From: an uncultured Pelagibacteraceae bacterium
Lineage (GTDB): Bacteria > Pseudomonadota > Alphaproteobacteria > Pelagibacterales > Pelagibacteraceae
Assembly: GCA_902583075.1 (NCBI GenBank)
Contig: CACHUN010000005.1
Location: 1 to 62,400 of the forward strand
Direction of reading: 5' to 3'
Length of the DNA stretch: 62,400 bases
The position numbers and the translations under genes were made by a program. Every line of letters starts with the position of its first letter. The stretch's first letter is position 1. This document shows positions 26,833 through 35,778 of the stretch, piece after piece. The notes under the pieces are model-generated. The model saw nothing but the letters and a program-made list of their open reading frames with translations, did not search any database and was not told where the DNA came from.

Positions 26833-28086
26833 TTATCCCAGTTTAATATTATCAACTCCTACAAGTTTGTTATAAATCCAATAGATAACAAGTACTCCTG
26901 TCAAAAGCATTAAACCCATCGCAGATGCAAAACTCCAATCTAAAGTACTCTTCATGTGATAAGCTATTTGGTTACTGATAAGTGTTCCAGAAGCTCCACC
27001 TACCAAAGCTGGAGTTATGTAATACCCAATTGCAAGAATAAATACTAATAAGCAACCTGCCCCAATACCTGGAATTGTTAGCGGGAAATAAACTTTAAAA
27101 AAAGCTACTGCTGGAGTAGCACCTAAAGACTTACCTGCTCTCATAAGGCTTGGAGAAATTGTTTTCATAACACTGTACAAAGGTAATACCATAAATGGTA
27201 AAAGTATTTGTGTCATTGCAACATAAGTCCCGGTCTTGTTATACATCATCTCCGGTCTGTTATCGTCGGTCACAAGGCCAATCCAAACAAAAAAGTCATT
27301 AACGATTCCTTGTTGTTGTAACAAAATCATCCAACTGGCTGTTCTTACAAGTAATGAGGTCCAAAACGGCAACAGCACACAAATCATTAGCAAGTTGCTA
27401 TACTTCATTGGAAGAGTTGCTAATAAATGTGCAATTGGATAGGCCATTAAAAAACAAAATAAAGTTACAAAAAATGCCACTTCTAAAGTTCTTGACCATA
27501 AAATTCTATGAATTCTTCTATCTTCAGCTACCTGAACAATTTTGCCATCTTCGTTTGAGTACATATCAACACCCTTTAAATATTTAGAGTAAGTATATGC
27601 TGGGGCTCTTCTTTTAATTGCTCTCCAATATTCAACATTTCTCCACCTTTTATGAACTTTCATGATCTGCTCTTTATAGTTTCCTTCCTCAAATTTCTTT
27701 TGCTTTCTTGCTAATTTTTTCAAAACACTCTTAAAACCATTTTTTTCATAGTTTAATTGAGTTTGTAATTTTCCAGCGGTCTTATTTTTTACTAAAATTT
27801 TGTAATCCAGATAAAACGCCTCGAATACTTCTTCTGATGGAAGTTCTTTTCCATCCCACTGTTCCATAGCTTTAAATGTTTTAGGCAACATGTTGGTAAC
27901 CATCTTGTCGTCAATACTTCGTGAAAACATATCAGCAATTGGAACTATGTAAGTTATGATAAGAAATAAGAGTAATGGGGTTACTAAAAGAAATGCTTTT
28001 ATTTTATTTTTTTTTTCTGCTTTTTTAAGACTTTCCTCTAAAGGAATTCCATCAGTAGATAGTATTTTTTGTGTTTCTGAGCTCAT
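26833..28086 (-). CDS. Polyamine-type ABC permease with a large N-terminal insertion (PotB-like)
   Basis: A 417-residue permease, well above the roughly 280-300 residues of PotB. Helix 1 (about residues 30-52) is followed by about 150 charged residues, rich in Lys/Arg/Glu and aromatic residues, before the remaining helices begin near residue 205. The core has the EAA loop SLMRAGKSLGATPAVAFFK. The insertion should lie in the periplasm, where it could contact the binding protein. The start ATG directly follows the U-run of an intrinsic terminator, so there is no Shine-Dalgarno sequence and translation may be weak or start from read-through transcripts. Confidence 0.9.
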   Translation of the reverse strand: MSSETQKILSTDGIPLEESLKKAEKKNKIKAFLLVTPLLLFLIITYIVPIADMFSRSIDDKMVTNMLPKTFKAMEQWDGKELPSEEVFEAFYLDYKILVKNKTAGKLQTQLNYEKNGFKSVLKKLARKQKKFEEGNYKEQIMKVHKRWRNVEYWRAIKRRAPAYTYSKYLKGVDMYSNEDGKIVQVAEDRRIHRILWSRTLEVAFFVTLFCFLMAYPIAHLLATLPMKYSNLLMICVLLPFWTSLLVRTASWMILLQQQGIVNDFFVWIGLVTDDNRPEMMYNKTGTYVAMTQILLPFMVLPLYSVMKTISPSLMRAGKSLGATPAVAFFKVYFPLTIPGIGAGCLLVFILAIGYYITPALVGGASGTLISNQIAYHMKSTLDWSFASAMGLMLLTGVLVIYWIYNKLVGVDNIKLG

Positions 28087-28115
28087 AAAAAAAAGGGCGG
28101 TTACAATAACCGCCC
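28087..28115 (-). terminator. Rho-independent terminator between binding protein and permease genes
   Basis: On the minus strand GGGCGGTTA-TTG-TAACCGCCC is followed by eight T residues and then at once by the ATG of the permease gene. The 9-base GC-rich stem with a U-tract is a textbook intrinsic terminator. It would limit permease expression relative to the binding protein. Confidence 0.92.
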
Positions 28116-28152
28116 TTAATATAATATAAAATTAAAGTGTTTAAAACTTTAA

Positions 28153-29271
28153 TTATTTAATACTAGCTTTCATAGCTTCCCACTGTTCACCAAGCTCTGT
28201 ACCATTATCAGCCCAGTACTCTGCGTTCACTAAGAAGTATTTTTTAAGGTTAGCTGGTGCTGTTGGCATATGTGGAACCATATTTGTTTTTCCATCCTTG
28301 TACCAAGGCTCTCCTGCTTCCATTACTGCTATTGATGATTTTCTCCATGGAGCATATGCAATATATTTTGCACTTCCTGCTAACATTTCAGTATTTGTCA
28401 TCATGGCTAAAGCTTTTTTAGCATCCGCTTCGTTTGGTCCACCTTTTACTAATGCAAAATATTCGTAGTCAAGACCTTGACCGTCCCAAACTTGAACTAT
28501 TGGAGCACCTTCTCCTACTGCTGCATTGAAAAATCTACCATTCCAACCAGTAGCCATAACAACTTCACCACTCATTAATAATTCAGGTGGTTGAGCACCT
28601 GCTGACCAAAATACACATCCACCATTTGGATCTTCACAAAGTGCTTTGATTTTGTTCATAGCTCTAGTTACGTAAGCTGGGTCTTCTAATTTTTGGTAAA
28701 TAAATTCTCCACCCTTACCCATTTTTACACCGTCAGCTGCTAAAGCAATTTCTAGGTTTGTAAGAGCACTTTTGTAAATAGCTCTTTTTCCAGGAAATCT
28801 TTTAGTATTAAAGAAATCTTTTATAGTTGATGGAGTGCTTTTTAATAGATCGCTATTGTAAGCATAGTTCCAAGAATATAAAATATTTCCTACAGCACAT
28901 TTACTAGGCATATCTGTAAAAAAGTCTTCACTTGCAGGTGTACCATCTGGAGCTGGTGGAAAGTCTTTGTCAAAATCAAATTCAACAAAAATACCTTCGT
29001 CACATCCATTAATAGTGTCATAAGCAAATACATCTATAATATCCCATGTAATCGCTCCTGCTTCTTTTTGGGCTTTGATTTCTGATAATCCTCCAGAATA
29101 ATCTACCCATTCGATAGGTATACCCAATGCTTTTGCAGTTGGATCACCATATCCTAGCTTTTGACTTTCTGTATAAGCTCCACCCCATGATGCAACGACT
29201 ACTGCAAATGCTGATGAAGATACTGAGATAGCAAAAGTTACGGCAAGTAATAATTTACTTAATTTTCTCAT
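28153..29271 (-). CDS. ABC transporter solute-binding protein, PotD-like
   Basis: A 372-residue periplasmic protein with a clear signal peptide (MRKLSKLLLAVTFAISVSS, cleavage after SAFA) and the spermidine/putrescine-binding-protein fold. It starts VVASWGGAYTESQ and contains ITWDIIDVFAYD and NILYSWNYAYN. It delivers solute to the PotB/PotC/PotA-like importer. Substrate is uncertain: the upstream ectoine-hydrolase-like and EutA-like genes in the same strand suggest ectoine or a related cyclic zwitterion, while the family default is polyamine. A strong ribosome-binding site GGAGGA (29275-29280) and its own candidate promoter lie upstream, and a terminator follows. Confidence 0.92.
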   Translation of the reverse strand: MRKLSKLLLAVTFAISVSSSAFAVVVASWGGAYTESQKLGYGDPTAKALGIPIEWVDYSGGLSEIKAQKEAGAITWDIIDVFAYDTINGCDEGIFVEFDFDKDFPPAPDGTPASEDFFTDMPSKCAVGNILYSWNYAYNSDLLKSTPSTIKDFFNTKRFPGKRAIYKSALTNLEIALAADGVKMGKGGEFIYQKLEDPAYVTRAMNKIKALCEDPNGGCVFWSAGAQPPELLMSGEVVMATGWNGRFFNAAVGEGAPIVQVWDGQGLDYEYFALVKGGPNEADAKKALAMMTNTEMLAGSAKYIAYAPWRKSSIAVMEAGEPWYKDGKTNMVPHMPTAPANLKKYFLVNAEYWADNGTELGEQWEAMKASIK

Positions 29272-29307
29272 TTATCCTCCGTTTAAACGTTTTTTTATAA
29301 AAAATGA

Positions 29308-29336
29308 AGTACAGCAACATAGGAATAGAGAGTCAA
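29308..29336 (-). promoter_or_regulatory. Candidate internal promoter of the PotD-like gene
   Basis: Minus-strand TTGACT (29331-29336), a 17-base spacer and TGTACT (29308-29313) lie in the 98-base gap before the binding-protein gene. The -35 box is strong and the -10 box weak. With the terminator downstream it would make the binding protein a separate, highly expressed transcript. Confidence 0.4.
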
Positions 29337-29369
29337 CAGGGTATTTAGGTTATTATTTAGCTTTTTGGC

Positions 29370-30455
29370 TTATTTTGGGTCTAAAGCTCTAGCGTCATGA
29401 CTATTCCAACCAATATTAATCTCATTTCCAAGTTTGATATCTAAATTCTGAGAACTATTTGGAACTTTTAAAATAAATTCTGAATTTCCAAGTAAGTTTA
29501 GTCTCACTCTTGTGTGGTCACCGTGATATATAACCTCTTCTATTTTACCTTTTTGATTGTTATCCATTTTATCTTTAGGATTAATCAATGCTCTTTCAGG
29601 TCTAATTGATACAGTTGTTTTTTCACCAACAGATTTGACTGAAATTGGATTTGCGATTATTTCACCCTGATCTAGTTTAACTTTGCAGGATCCATTTGAT
29701 ATATCTGAGATTTCTCCAGCGAAAGTGTTATTCTCTCCAATAAACTCTGCTACAAATGAATTTACTGGCTCTTCATATAACTTATCTGGACTTGAGAGTT
29801 GCTGAACTTTGCCATCATTAAATACAGCTATTCTGTTTGACATTGTTAATGCTTCACCTTGATCATGAGTAACATACACAACTGTTACACCAATACTCTC
29901 ATGAATATGTTTAATTTCATACTGCATACTCTCTCTTAAATTTTTATCTAAAGCTCCTAAAGGTTCATCCATTAAAACAACTGATGGATCAAATACCAGT
30001 GCTCTTGCTACAGCGACTCTCTGTTGTTGACCACCAGAAAGTTGTCCTGGCATACGATTTCCAAATTCTGATAATGAAACCATTGATAAAGCTTTGTCTA
30101 CTTTTTTCTCAATATCTTCTTTTGAAATTTTTCTTACCCTTAATGGAAAAGCTAAATTTTCAAAAACCGTCATGTGTGGGAAAAGAGCATAATTTTGAAA
30201 AACCATTCCAATACCTCTTTTGTGTGGAGGAATATTTGAAATTGGATTTTTATCTAAATAAATTTCTCCATTAGTTGGTGTTTCAAAACCTGCAAGCATC
30301 ATTAAGCATGTAGTTTTTCCTGAACCAGAGGGTCCAAGCATTGTTACGAACTCACCTTCTTCGATATCTAAATTTAAATCTTTAACTACTAATACTTTTC
30401 CATCGTAACTTTTGTCGACTTTATCAAATTTTACGAAATCTTCTTTTTTTGACAT
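29370..30455 (-). CDS. Polyamine-type ABC transporter ATPase (PotA-like)
   Basis: A 361-residue ABC ATPase with Walker A GPSGSGKTT, Q-loop FQNYALFPHMTVFEN, signature LSGGQQQRVAVARAL, Walker B VVLMDEPLGALD and the switch histidine in YVTHDQGEALT. A TOBE domain follows from about residue 280. This is the PotA type of importer ATPase. It lies 45 bases after the ectoine-hydrolase-like gene and 98 bases before the PotD-like gene. It energises the PotB/PotC permease pair encoded farther downstream. Confidence 0.93.
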   Translation of the reverse strand: MSKKEDFVKFDKVDKSYDGKVLVVKDLNLDIEEGEFVTMLGPSGSGKTTCLMMLAGFETPTNGEIYLDKNPISNIPPHKRGIGMVFQNYALFPHMTVFENLAFPLRVRKISKEDIEKKVDKALSMVSLSEFGNRMPGQLSGGQQQRVAVARALVFDPSVVLMDEPLGALDKNLRESMQYEIKHIHESIGVTVVYVTHDQGEALTMSNRIAVFNDGKVQQLSSPDKLYEEPVNSFVAEFIGENNTFAGEISDISNGSCKVKLDQGEIIANPISVKSVGEKTTVSIRPERALINPKDKMDNNQKGKIEEVIYHGDHTRVRLNLLGNSEFILKVPNSSQNLDIKLGNEINIGWNSHDARALDPK

Positions 30456-30500
30456 AGATTAGTTTTTAAAACATTTAGTTAAGTTGTTTGCAACAGTTAA

Positions 30501-31670
30501 TTAGCTCTTAATGTGTAACTCTTTTGGAAAATTGCAGAATAATTCACACCCTTTTTCCGTAACTCTTATAGCCTCTGAAGCTTCAACTCCCCAATCACCA
30601 AATTGCATTACGGCTATCATATGAAAACACGCATTCGGTACTAGTTCAGTCATTTCTCCTTTATATATATTAAGAGTATGTTCACCCCAATCTGGTGGAT
30701 AACCTATTCCAATTGAGTAACCAGTTCTTGATTTTTTCTCTATTCCGTATTTATCTAAAATACCCCAAAAAGCTTGAGCTACATCATTTGCAGTATTCCC
30801 GGGTTTAGTAGCATCTATTCCAGCTTGCAAAGCTTCGATAGTTTTGTTCATTGTGTCTATTTTTAATTGATCAGGTTTTCCAAGTAAGACTGTTCTGGCC
30901 ATTGGCGCATGATATCTTTTATATACTCCAGATAACTCAACGATTGTCGCCTCACCTTCTACAAACTTGTCCTGCGTTGCTGTTAAATGAGATGCAGATG
31001 TCCCTTTTCCTGTTGGTAAGAGTGTTGCGATACTAGAATACTCTCCACCAAACTCAGGTGTCCCATAGAATAATGTTTTTTGTATATCACCTACTGCATC
31101 GCATTGTCTAACACCCGGTTTTATTACCTCCATTGCAGTCTTCATTCCTTTTTCTGAAATTAGTGCAGCAGTTTTCATGTAATTAATTTCTGCGTCAGAT
31201 TTTTCATATCTTGCCCAATTTACTAATCTTTCTGAATCTTTTATTTTTGCATTCGGTAAACCTTGTTTTATCTTTTCATAACAAAAAGCAGTGAAGTAAT
31301 GAGCGTCCATCTCCACTCCAATTGAAAGCTTATCCCAATTTCTATCTTTAATGATCTGTACTAAATAATCGTAAGGATGTTTTGGCCATGTATGAATATA
31401 ATTTTCATCATACACAATTATATTTTCATCTTTAAGATAAGTTTTTATATACGCACCTCCTGAGTCTTGAGCTCTTACAAAACATAAAGGTTCATCAGCA
31501 TTAACATGAACAATTGCACACTGAGCATAATAAAAAGACCATGCATCATAACCAGTTAAATAATTCATGTTATTTGTGTCGTGAGAAATTAATAGTTCAA
31601 TTCCTTTATCCTGCATCATCGACTGAACTTTTTTTAATCTTTGTTTAAATTCGTCTTTAGTAAATGACAT
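30501..31670 (-). CDS. doeA: Ectoine hydrolase-like protein (DoeA/EutD, M24 fold)
   Basis: A 389-residue creatinase/M24-fold protein. The C-terminal block with GYSIGIGYPPDWGEHTL and GDWGVEASEAIRVTEKG is what I associate with ectoine hydrolase (DoeA, also EutD), which opens the ring of ectoine to acetyl-diaminobutyrate. Metal ligands of M24 aminopeptidases are lost: the first Asp position is E245 (VELSGV) and the second, in the Y-x-S-D-x-T-R motif, is P256 (YHAPMART). Loss of metal ligands fits a metal-independent hydrolase. It is seven bases... specifically six bases downstream of the EutA-like gene. The deacetylase DoeB is not in the window. Alternative: another creatinase-like amidohydrolase. 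Confidence 0.78.
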   Translation of the reverse strand: MSFTKDEFKQRLKKVQSMMQDKGIELLISHDTNNMNYLTGYDAWSFYYAQCAIVHVNADEPLCFVRAQDSGGAYIKTYLKDENIIVYDENYIHTWPKHPYDYLVQIIKDRNWDKLSIGVEMDAHYFTAFCYEKIKQGLPNAKIKDSERLVNWARYEKSDAEINYMKTAALISEKGMKTAMEVIKPGVRQCDAVGDIQKTLFYGTPEFGGEYSSIATLLPTGKGTSASHLTATQDKFVEGEATIVELSGVYKRYHAPMARTVLLGKPDQLKIDTMNKTIEALQAGIDATKPGNTANDVAQAFWGILDKYGIEKKSRTGYSIGIGYPPDWGEHTLNIYKGEMTELVPNACFHMIAVMQFGDWGVEASEAIRVTEKGCELFCNFPKELHIKS

Positions 31671-31676
31671 GAATTT

Positions 31677-32417
31677 CTATCTAAATAATTTACCAAAACC
31701 TTCTACAAGGTTATTTTTATTTATTTGGACCAGAGTATCCCAAATTAATGTCTGGTTACTTGATAAAACAATCGTGTTAAGTTTTTTTTCAAGTTTATCA
31801 ATTATTGGTAATACAGGAAGAGCTGTACAAGATACAAATAATGCGTCTGCTCCATTTAAATCTATTTTAGACAAGACATCATACAAATAATTTTGGTCTA
31901 CTTTGCCTATGTCGTAATCTGCATCTATATCAAAATATGAATTGGATGTTATCTCAAATCCCTCTGACTTAAAATATCCCATAACTTCATCATTAAGTTT
32001 TTTGCTGTAGGGTGTAAATAGTGAAAGCTTTTTAATGTTTAACTTTTTTAATGCTTTTATTGCGGCTGTACTTGGCGTTGTAACCTGGGCCATTGGTTTT
32101 GCTGCTTTTACCTTTTGCTTAATAGAGTTATAACCTGCTGCAATAGTTCCGGAAGTACATCCGTAGACTACGCAATCAATATCTTGATCTGGCAAAATAT
32201 CTTTTGTTACACTGGTTACTTTATCTGACATTTTAATGAGATTTTCTTTTGTTAAAGGATTATAACACTCTATTCTATTAACAAAAAAATCAATTTCTCT
32301 ATCCTTAATTACATTAATAAAATCTCTCTCAATCATAATATCACTTGCAAGAGCAATAAGGCCAACTCGTGGATTTGATTTACTTATATATTTTGGTTCT
32401 ATTTTTGTTGAATTCAT
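31677..32417 (-). CDS. eutA: EutA-like Asp/Glu-racemase-fold protein (maleate isomerase family)
   Basis: A 246-residue protein of the Asp/Glu racemase / arylmalonate decarboxylase / maleate isomerase superfamily. The two active-site cysteines are C87 (VYGCTSGTIAAG) and C197 (FVSCTALPVL). In ectoine-utilisation loci this fold appears as EutA beside EutD, and the gene is directly upstream of the EutD-like gene here, which supports the name. The biochemical role of EutA (racemisation of an intermediate) is not established as far as I know. It is the first gene of the unit eutA-doeA-potA-potD-potB-potC and diverges from an EamA permease. Confidence 0.75.
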   Translation of the reverse strand: MNSTKIEPKYISKSNPRVGLIALASDIMIERDFINVIKDREIDFFVNRIECYNPLTKENLIKMSDKVTSVTKDILPDQDIDCVVYGCTSGTIAAGYNSIKQKVKAAKPMAQVTTPSTAAIKALKKLNIKKLSLFTPYSKKLNDEVMGYFKSEGFEITSNSYFDIDADYDIGKVDQNYLYDVLSKIDLNGADALFVSCTALPVLPIIDKLEKKLNTIVLSSNQTLIWDTLVQINKNNLVEGFGKLFR

Positions 32418-32477
32418 ATTTTAAAAAAGTGAATATATCATAAGTTCTTGAATTATCATTAATATTAAATGAATTGA

Positions 32478-33341
32478 ATGAATTTTAAAGACACTCTAGT
32501 TGCATCACTTGTTCCTATCTTTTTAGGTTTTGGTTTTGTAATTGCCAAACCTGCTTTTGAATCTTTTCCTCCAATACTTCTAATGGGATTAAGATTTGTT
32601 TTTGCTGCTTCTATTTTAATTTGGTGGTTTCCTATTCCAAAAGGTTTCTTAAAAAAAATCTTTATCGCTTCGTTTATAGCGAACACCTTGCAATACAGTA
32701 TTACCTATACTGGTTTAAATTTTATAGATGCATCAGCGGCAGTATTATTAGTACAAACAGAAGTTCCATTTGGAGTAATATTTGCTTTTTTCATGTTGAA
32801 AGAGAAACCAACTTTAAGAGCTTTAATCGGTATAGGAATCGCGTTTTTAGGAGTTTATATTTTAACTGGTTCACCTAATTTAGATGGAAAAATATTTGGT
32901 ATCGCTCTTACAATTTTAGGTTCAGCAATATGGGCGCTTGGCCAAGTAATTGTTAAACCTTTGAGTAAAGAAATTAATCCTTTAGCTTTAGTTGCGTGGC
33001 TTGCATTATTTTCTGGACCCACTTTAATTTTAATTTCTGCAGTAATTGAAGGTGATACCATATCATATCTATCAACTGCTAAATTTAATCATTGGTTAAT
33101 AGCATTTTACATTGGATTTATAATGCAACCTATAACTTATGGCTGCTTTTATTATGTTCTAAAAAATAATCCATTATATAAAGTGTTACCCATAGTGACT
33201 ATGGGTATACCGCCGACTGGATTGCTTGCAGCAATTTTTTTATTAGGTGAGAAACCAACAAGTGAATTATTTATTGGAGGAGTAATAATAATATTTGGTG
33301 TCATAATGATATTATATAAAAAAAAAGAGGAGGTAAATTAA
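32478..33341 (+). CDS. EamA/DMT-family permease
   Basis: A 287-residue membrane protein with ten hydrophobic helices arranged as two EamA repeats, the second starting near KIFGIALTILGSAIWALGQV. Family members export or import amino acids, metabolites or drugs; substrate is unknown. An upstream in-frame ATG at 32469 is followed at once by a stop, so the start at 32478 is correct. Its stop codon shares one base with the ATG of the 3-hydroxyisobutyrate-dehydrogenase-family gene (TAATG), so the two are coupled. Confidence 0.88.
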   Translation: MNFKDTLVASLVPIFLGFGFVIAKPAFESFPPILLMGLRFVFAASILIWWFPIPKGFLKKIFIASFIANTLQYSITYTGLNFIDASAAVLLVQTEVPFGVIFAFFMLKEKPTLRALIGIGIAFLGVYILTGSPNLDGKIFGIALTILGSAIWALGQVIVKPLSKEINPLALVAWLALFSGPTLILISAVIEGDTISYLSTAKFNHWLIAFYIGFIMQPITYGCFYYVLKNNPLYKVLPIVTMGIPPTGLLAAIFLLGEKPTSELFIGGVIIIFGVIMILYKKKEEVN

Positions 33342-34282
33342 TGAATATAGGATTTATTGGTTTAGGAAATGTTGGAGGAAAACTAGCTGGGAGTTTATTG
33401 AGGAATAAATTTAATTTAACAGTCAGAGATTTAGATAAAAATTTAACAAAACAATTTGAAAGCTTGGGGGCTAAAATTGCAAACTCTGCTAAAGAGATGG
33501 CTGAGGAAGTTGATTTAATAATAACTTGTCTTCCTTCTCCTGAAATTTGTGCAGAAGTGATGGAGGGGGACAACGGAATTCTAGAGGGTATTTCTGAAAA
33601 TAAAATATGGTTGGAAATGAGTACTACTGACGAGGCAGAGGTAATAAGGATTGGCAAAAAAGTAATTGAAAAAAAGGCAATACCTCTAGATGGTCCAGTA
33701 AGTGGTGGATGCCATAGAGCAGCGTCAGGAAATATAGCAATATTTGTTGGTGGAGAAAGAGATGCATTTGAAAAGATATTGCCTGCTTTAACTGTAATGG
33801 GGCGTAAAATATTACATACAGGAGAATTAGGTACCGCTTCTGTTCTTAAAGTAATTACAAATTATTTGGCTTCTACACATTTGGTTGCCTTAGGGGAGGC
33901 ATGGACAGTAGCCAAAAAATCAAACCTAGATCTTACAAAAGCTTATAAAGGAATTGCTGTGTCATCAGGAAATTCATTTGTTCATGAAACCGAGAGCCAA
34001 GTTATTTTAAATGGCTCTTATAATATAAATTTTACGATGGATCTTGTCTTAAAAGATACTGGTCTATTTGATGAACTCGCAAAAAAATTAAATGCACCTT
34101 TGGAAATTTCACCTAAGATAGTTGAAATATTTAAAGATGGTCAAAAAAAATATGGCTCAAGAGCTTGGTCCTCGATGATAGTAAAAAGAATGGAAGACTT
34201 AAATAAAATTAATTTTAGAGTTGAAGGTTTTCCTGAGGAGTTAATTGACAATGAACCTGAAGAAAAAGGTTATGAAATTTAA
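33341..34282 (+). CDS. 3-hydroxyisobutyrate dehydrogenase-family beta-hydroxyacid dehydrogenase
   Basis: A 313-residue NAD(P)-dependent enzyme. The Rossmann loop GFIGLGNVGGKLAG is at the N-terminus, the substrate loop DGPVSGGCHRAASG is near residue 120, and the catalytic lysine is K170 with N174 (VLKVITNYL). The family oxidises beta-hydroxyacids such as 3-hydroxyisobutyrate, tartronate semialdehyde or related compounds. It is translationally coupled to the EamA permease and is followed after 21 bases by an aldehyde dehydrogenase. A two-step alcohol to aldehyde to acid oxidation is plausible. Confidence 0.9.
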   Translation: MNIGFIGLGNVGGKLAGSLLRNKFNLTVRDLDKNLTKQFESLGAKIANSAKEMAEEVDLIITCLPSPEICAEVMEGDNGILEGISENKIWLEMSTTDEAEVIRIGKKVIEKKAIPLDGPVSGGCHRAASGNIAIFVGGERDAFEKILPALTVMGRKILHTGELGTASVLKVITNYLASTHLVALGEAWTVAKKSNLDLTKAYKGIAVSSGNSFVHETESQVILNGSYNINFTMDLVLKDTGLFDELAKKLNAPLEISPKIVEIFKDGQKKYGSRAWSSMIVKRMEDLNKINFRVEGFPEELIDNEPEEKGYEI

Positions 34283-34303
34283 ATTTTATGCTACAATAAA
34301 ATT

Positions 34304-35734
34304 ATGATTGAAAAGAAAGATTTTTATATAAATGGAAAGTGGGTTTCGCCTGCTAAGCCAAATGACTTTGAAGTAATAAATCCCTCAACCGAGGAACCTT
34401 TTGCAATAATATCTTTGGGCTCGACAGAAGATGCTGATAAAGCAATAAACGCTGCCAAGATCGCATTTGAGACTTGGAGAGAAACTACAAAGAAAGAAAG
34501 ATTAGCTTTACTTGAGAAGTTTGATGAAATTTATAATAGAAGATGGGATGAAATGGTTGAGGCACAATCTAAAGAAATGGGCGCCCCATTAGATTTTGCT
34601 TCCGAAACACACACTAAAATGGGTGCTGATATTTGCAGAAATAACATTGAAATTTTAAAAGATTTTAATTTTGAACATCAATTTGATCCTAAATCTAATA
34701 ATCATATAAGATATGAACCAATTGGAGTTTGTGGATTAATTACGCCATGGAATTTTCCTATGAATCAAATCGTATTAAAGGTTATTCCTGCTTTAGCTGC
34801 TGGTTGTACAATGATTTTAAAACCATCCGAAATTGCTCCAGTGTCAGCAGTATTGTTTGCAGAAATGATTGATGAAGCTGGTTTTCCTGCAGGAGTTTTT
34901 AATTTAGTTAATGGAAATGGAGAAGTTGTTGGAAATCATATTTCTGGTCATCCTGATATTGATATGGTTTCATTCACAGGATCAACAAGAGCTGGAAAAT
35001 TAATTCAAAAAAATGCAGCAGATACTATAAAAAAAGTTACCCTTGAATTGGGTGGAAAAGGTGGAAATATAGTTTTTGCGGACTCTTATCCAAATGCTGT
35101 TAGAGATGGTGTAAGAAATATAATGAGTAACTCAGGACAATCATGTGATGCTCCAACAAGAATGTTGGTTGAAAAACCAATTTATGAAAGAGCTGTTAAA
35201 GAAGCTGTTGATGAAGCAAATAAAATTAAAGTTGATCTGGCTTCTAAAAAAGGAGATCATATTGGACCTTTAGTTTCAAAAGTACAATATGATAAAGTTG
35301 TAAATCTTATCAATGAGGGAATAAAAGAAGGTGCAACATTAGCTGCAGGTGGACCAGATTTGCCAAATGGACTTAACAAAGGTTATTTTGTTAAACCAAC
35401 AATTTTTTCAGATGTAAATAATGACATGAAAATTGCAAGAACTGAAATTTTTGGACCTGTGCTTTCAATTATACCCTTTGAAACTGAAGAAGAAGCTATA
35501 GCAATTACAAATGATACATCTTATGGACTAGGTAATTATCTACAAACAGAAGATAAAGAAAAAGCCAAAAGAGTTGCTAGAAAAGTTAGAGCTGGAACGG
35601 TTTATATCAATGGTCAAGCTACAGATACTGGAATGCCGTTTGGTGGCTATAAACAATCTGGTAATGGTCGTGAAGGTGGTGTCTGGGGTTTCACTGAATT
35701 TTTAGAAGTAAAAGCAATTACCGGTTGGAATTAA
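34304..35734 (+). CDS. NAD(P)-dependent aldehyde dehydrogenase (second paralogue)
   Basis: A 476-residue aldehyde dehydrogenase with N150 in TPWNFP, E248 in LELGGK and nucleophile C281 in NSGQSCDAPTR, plus FTGSTRAG. It is clearly related along its whole length to the enzyme at 7381-8814, with the same start (FYINGKWV) and end (LEFLEVK, GWN). It is not a CoA-acylating methylmalonate-semialdehyde dehydrogenase. Substrate is unknown; the upstream beta-hydroxyacid dehydrogenase is the best clue. A promoter for the next operon overlaps its 3' end. Confidence 0.9.
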   Translation: MIEKKDFYINGKWVSPAKPNDFEVINPSTEEPFAIISLGSTEDADKAINAAKIAFETWRETTKKERLALLEKFDEIYNRRWDEMVEAQSKEMGAPLDFASETHTKMGADICRNNIEILKDFNFEHQFDPKSNNHIRYEPIGVCGLITPWNFPMNQIVLKVIPALAAGCTMILKPSEIAPVSAVLFAEMIDEAGFPAGVFNLVNGNGEVVGNHISGHPDIDMVSFTGSTRAGKLIQKNAADTIKKVTLELGGKGGNIVFADSYPNAVRDGVRNIMSNSGQSCDAPTRMLVEKPIYERAVKEAVDEANKIKVDLASKKGDHIGPLVSKVQYDKVVNLINEGIKEGATLAAGGPDLPNGLNKGYFVKPTIFSDVNNDMKIARTEIFGPVLSIIPFETEEEAIAITNDTSYGLGNYLQTEDKEKAKRVARKVRAGTVYINGQATDTGMPFGGYKQSGNGREGGVWGFTEFLEVKAITGWN

Positions 35735-35754
35735 TAGTTTAAATAACTTATAAT
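35725..35754 (+). promoter_or_regulatory. Candidate promoter of the VOC - methyltransferase - msrA operon
   Basis: TTGGAA (35725-35730), an 18-base spacer and a perfect TATAAT (35749-35754) precede the ATG at 35779, with AGAGG as a ribosome-binding site in between. The -35 box overlaps the last codons of the aldehyde dehydrogenase gene. Confidence 0.5.
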
Positions 35755-35778
35755 CAGAATTAGTTAATAGAGGTTTAT

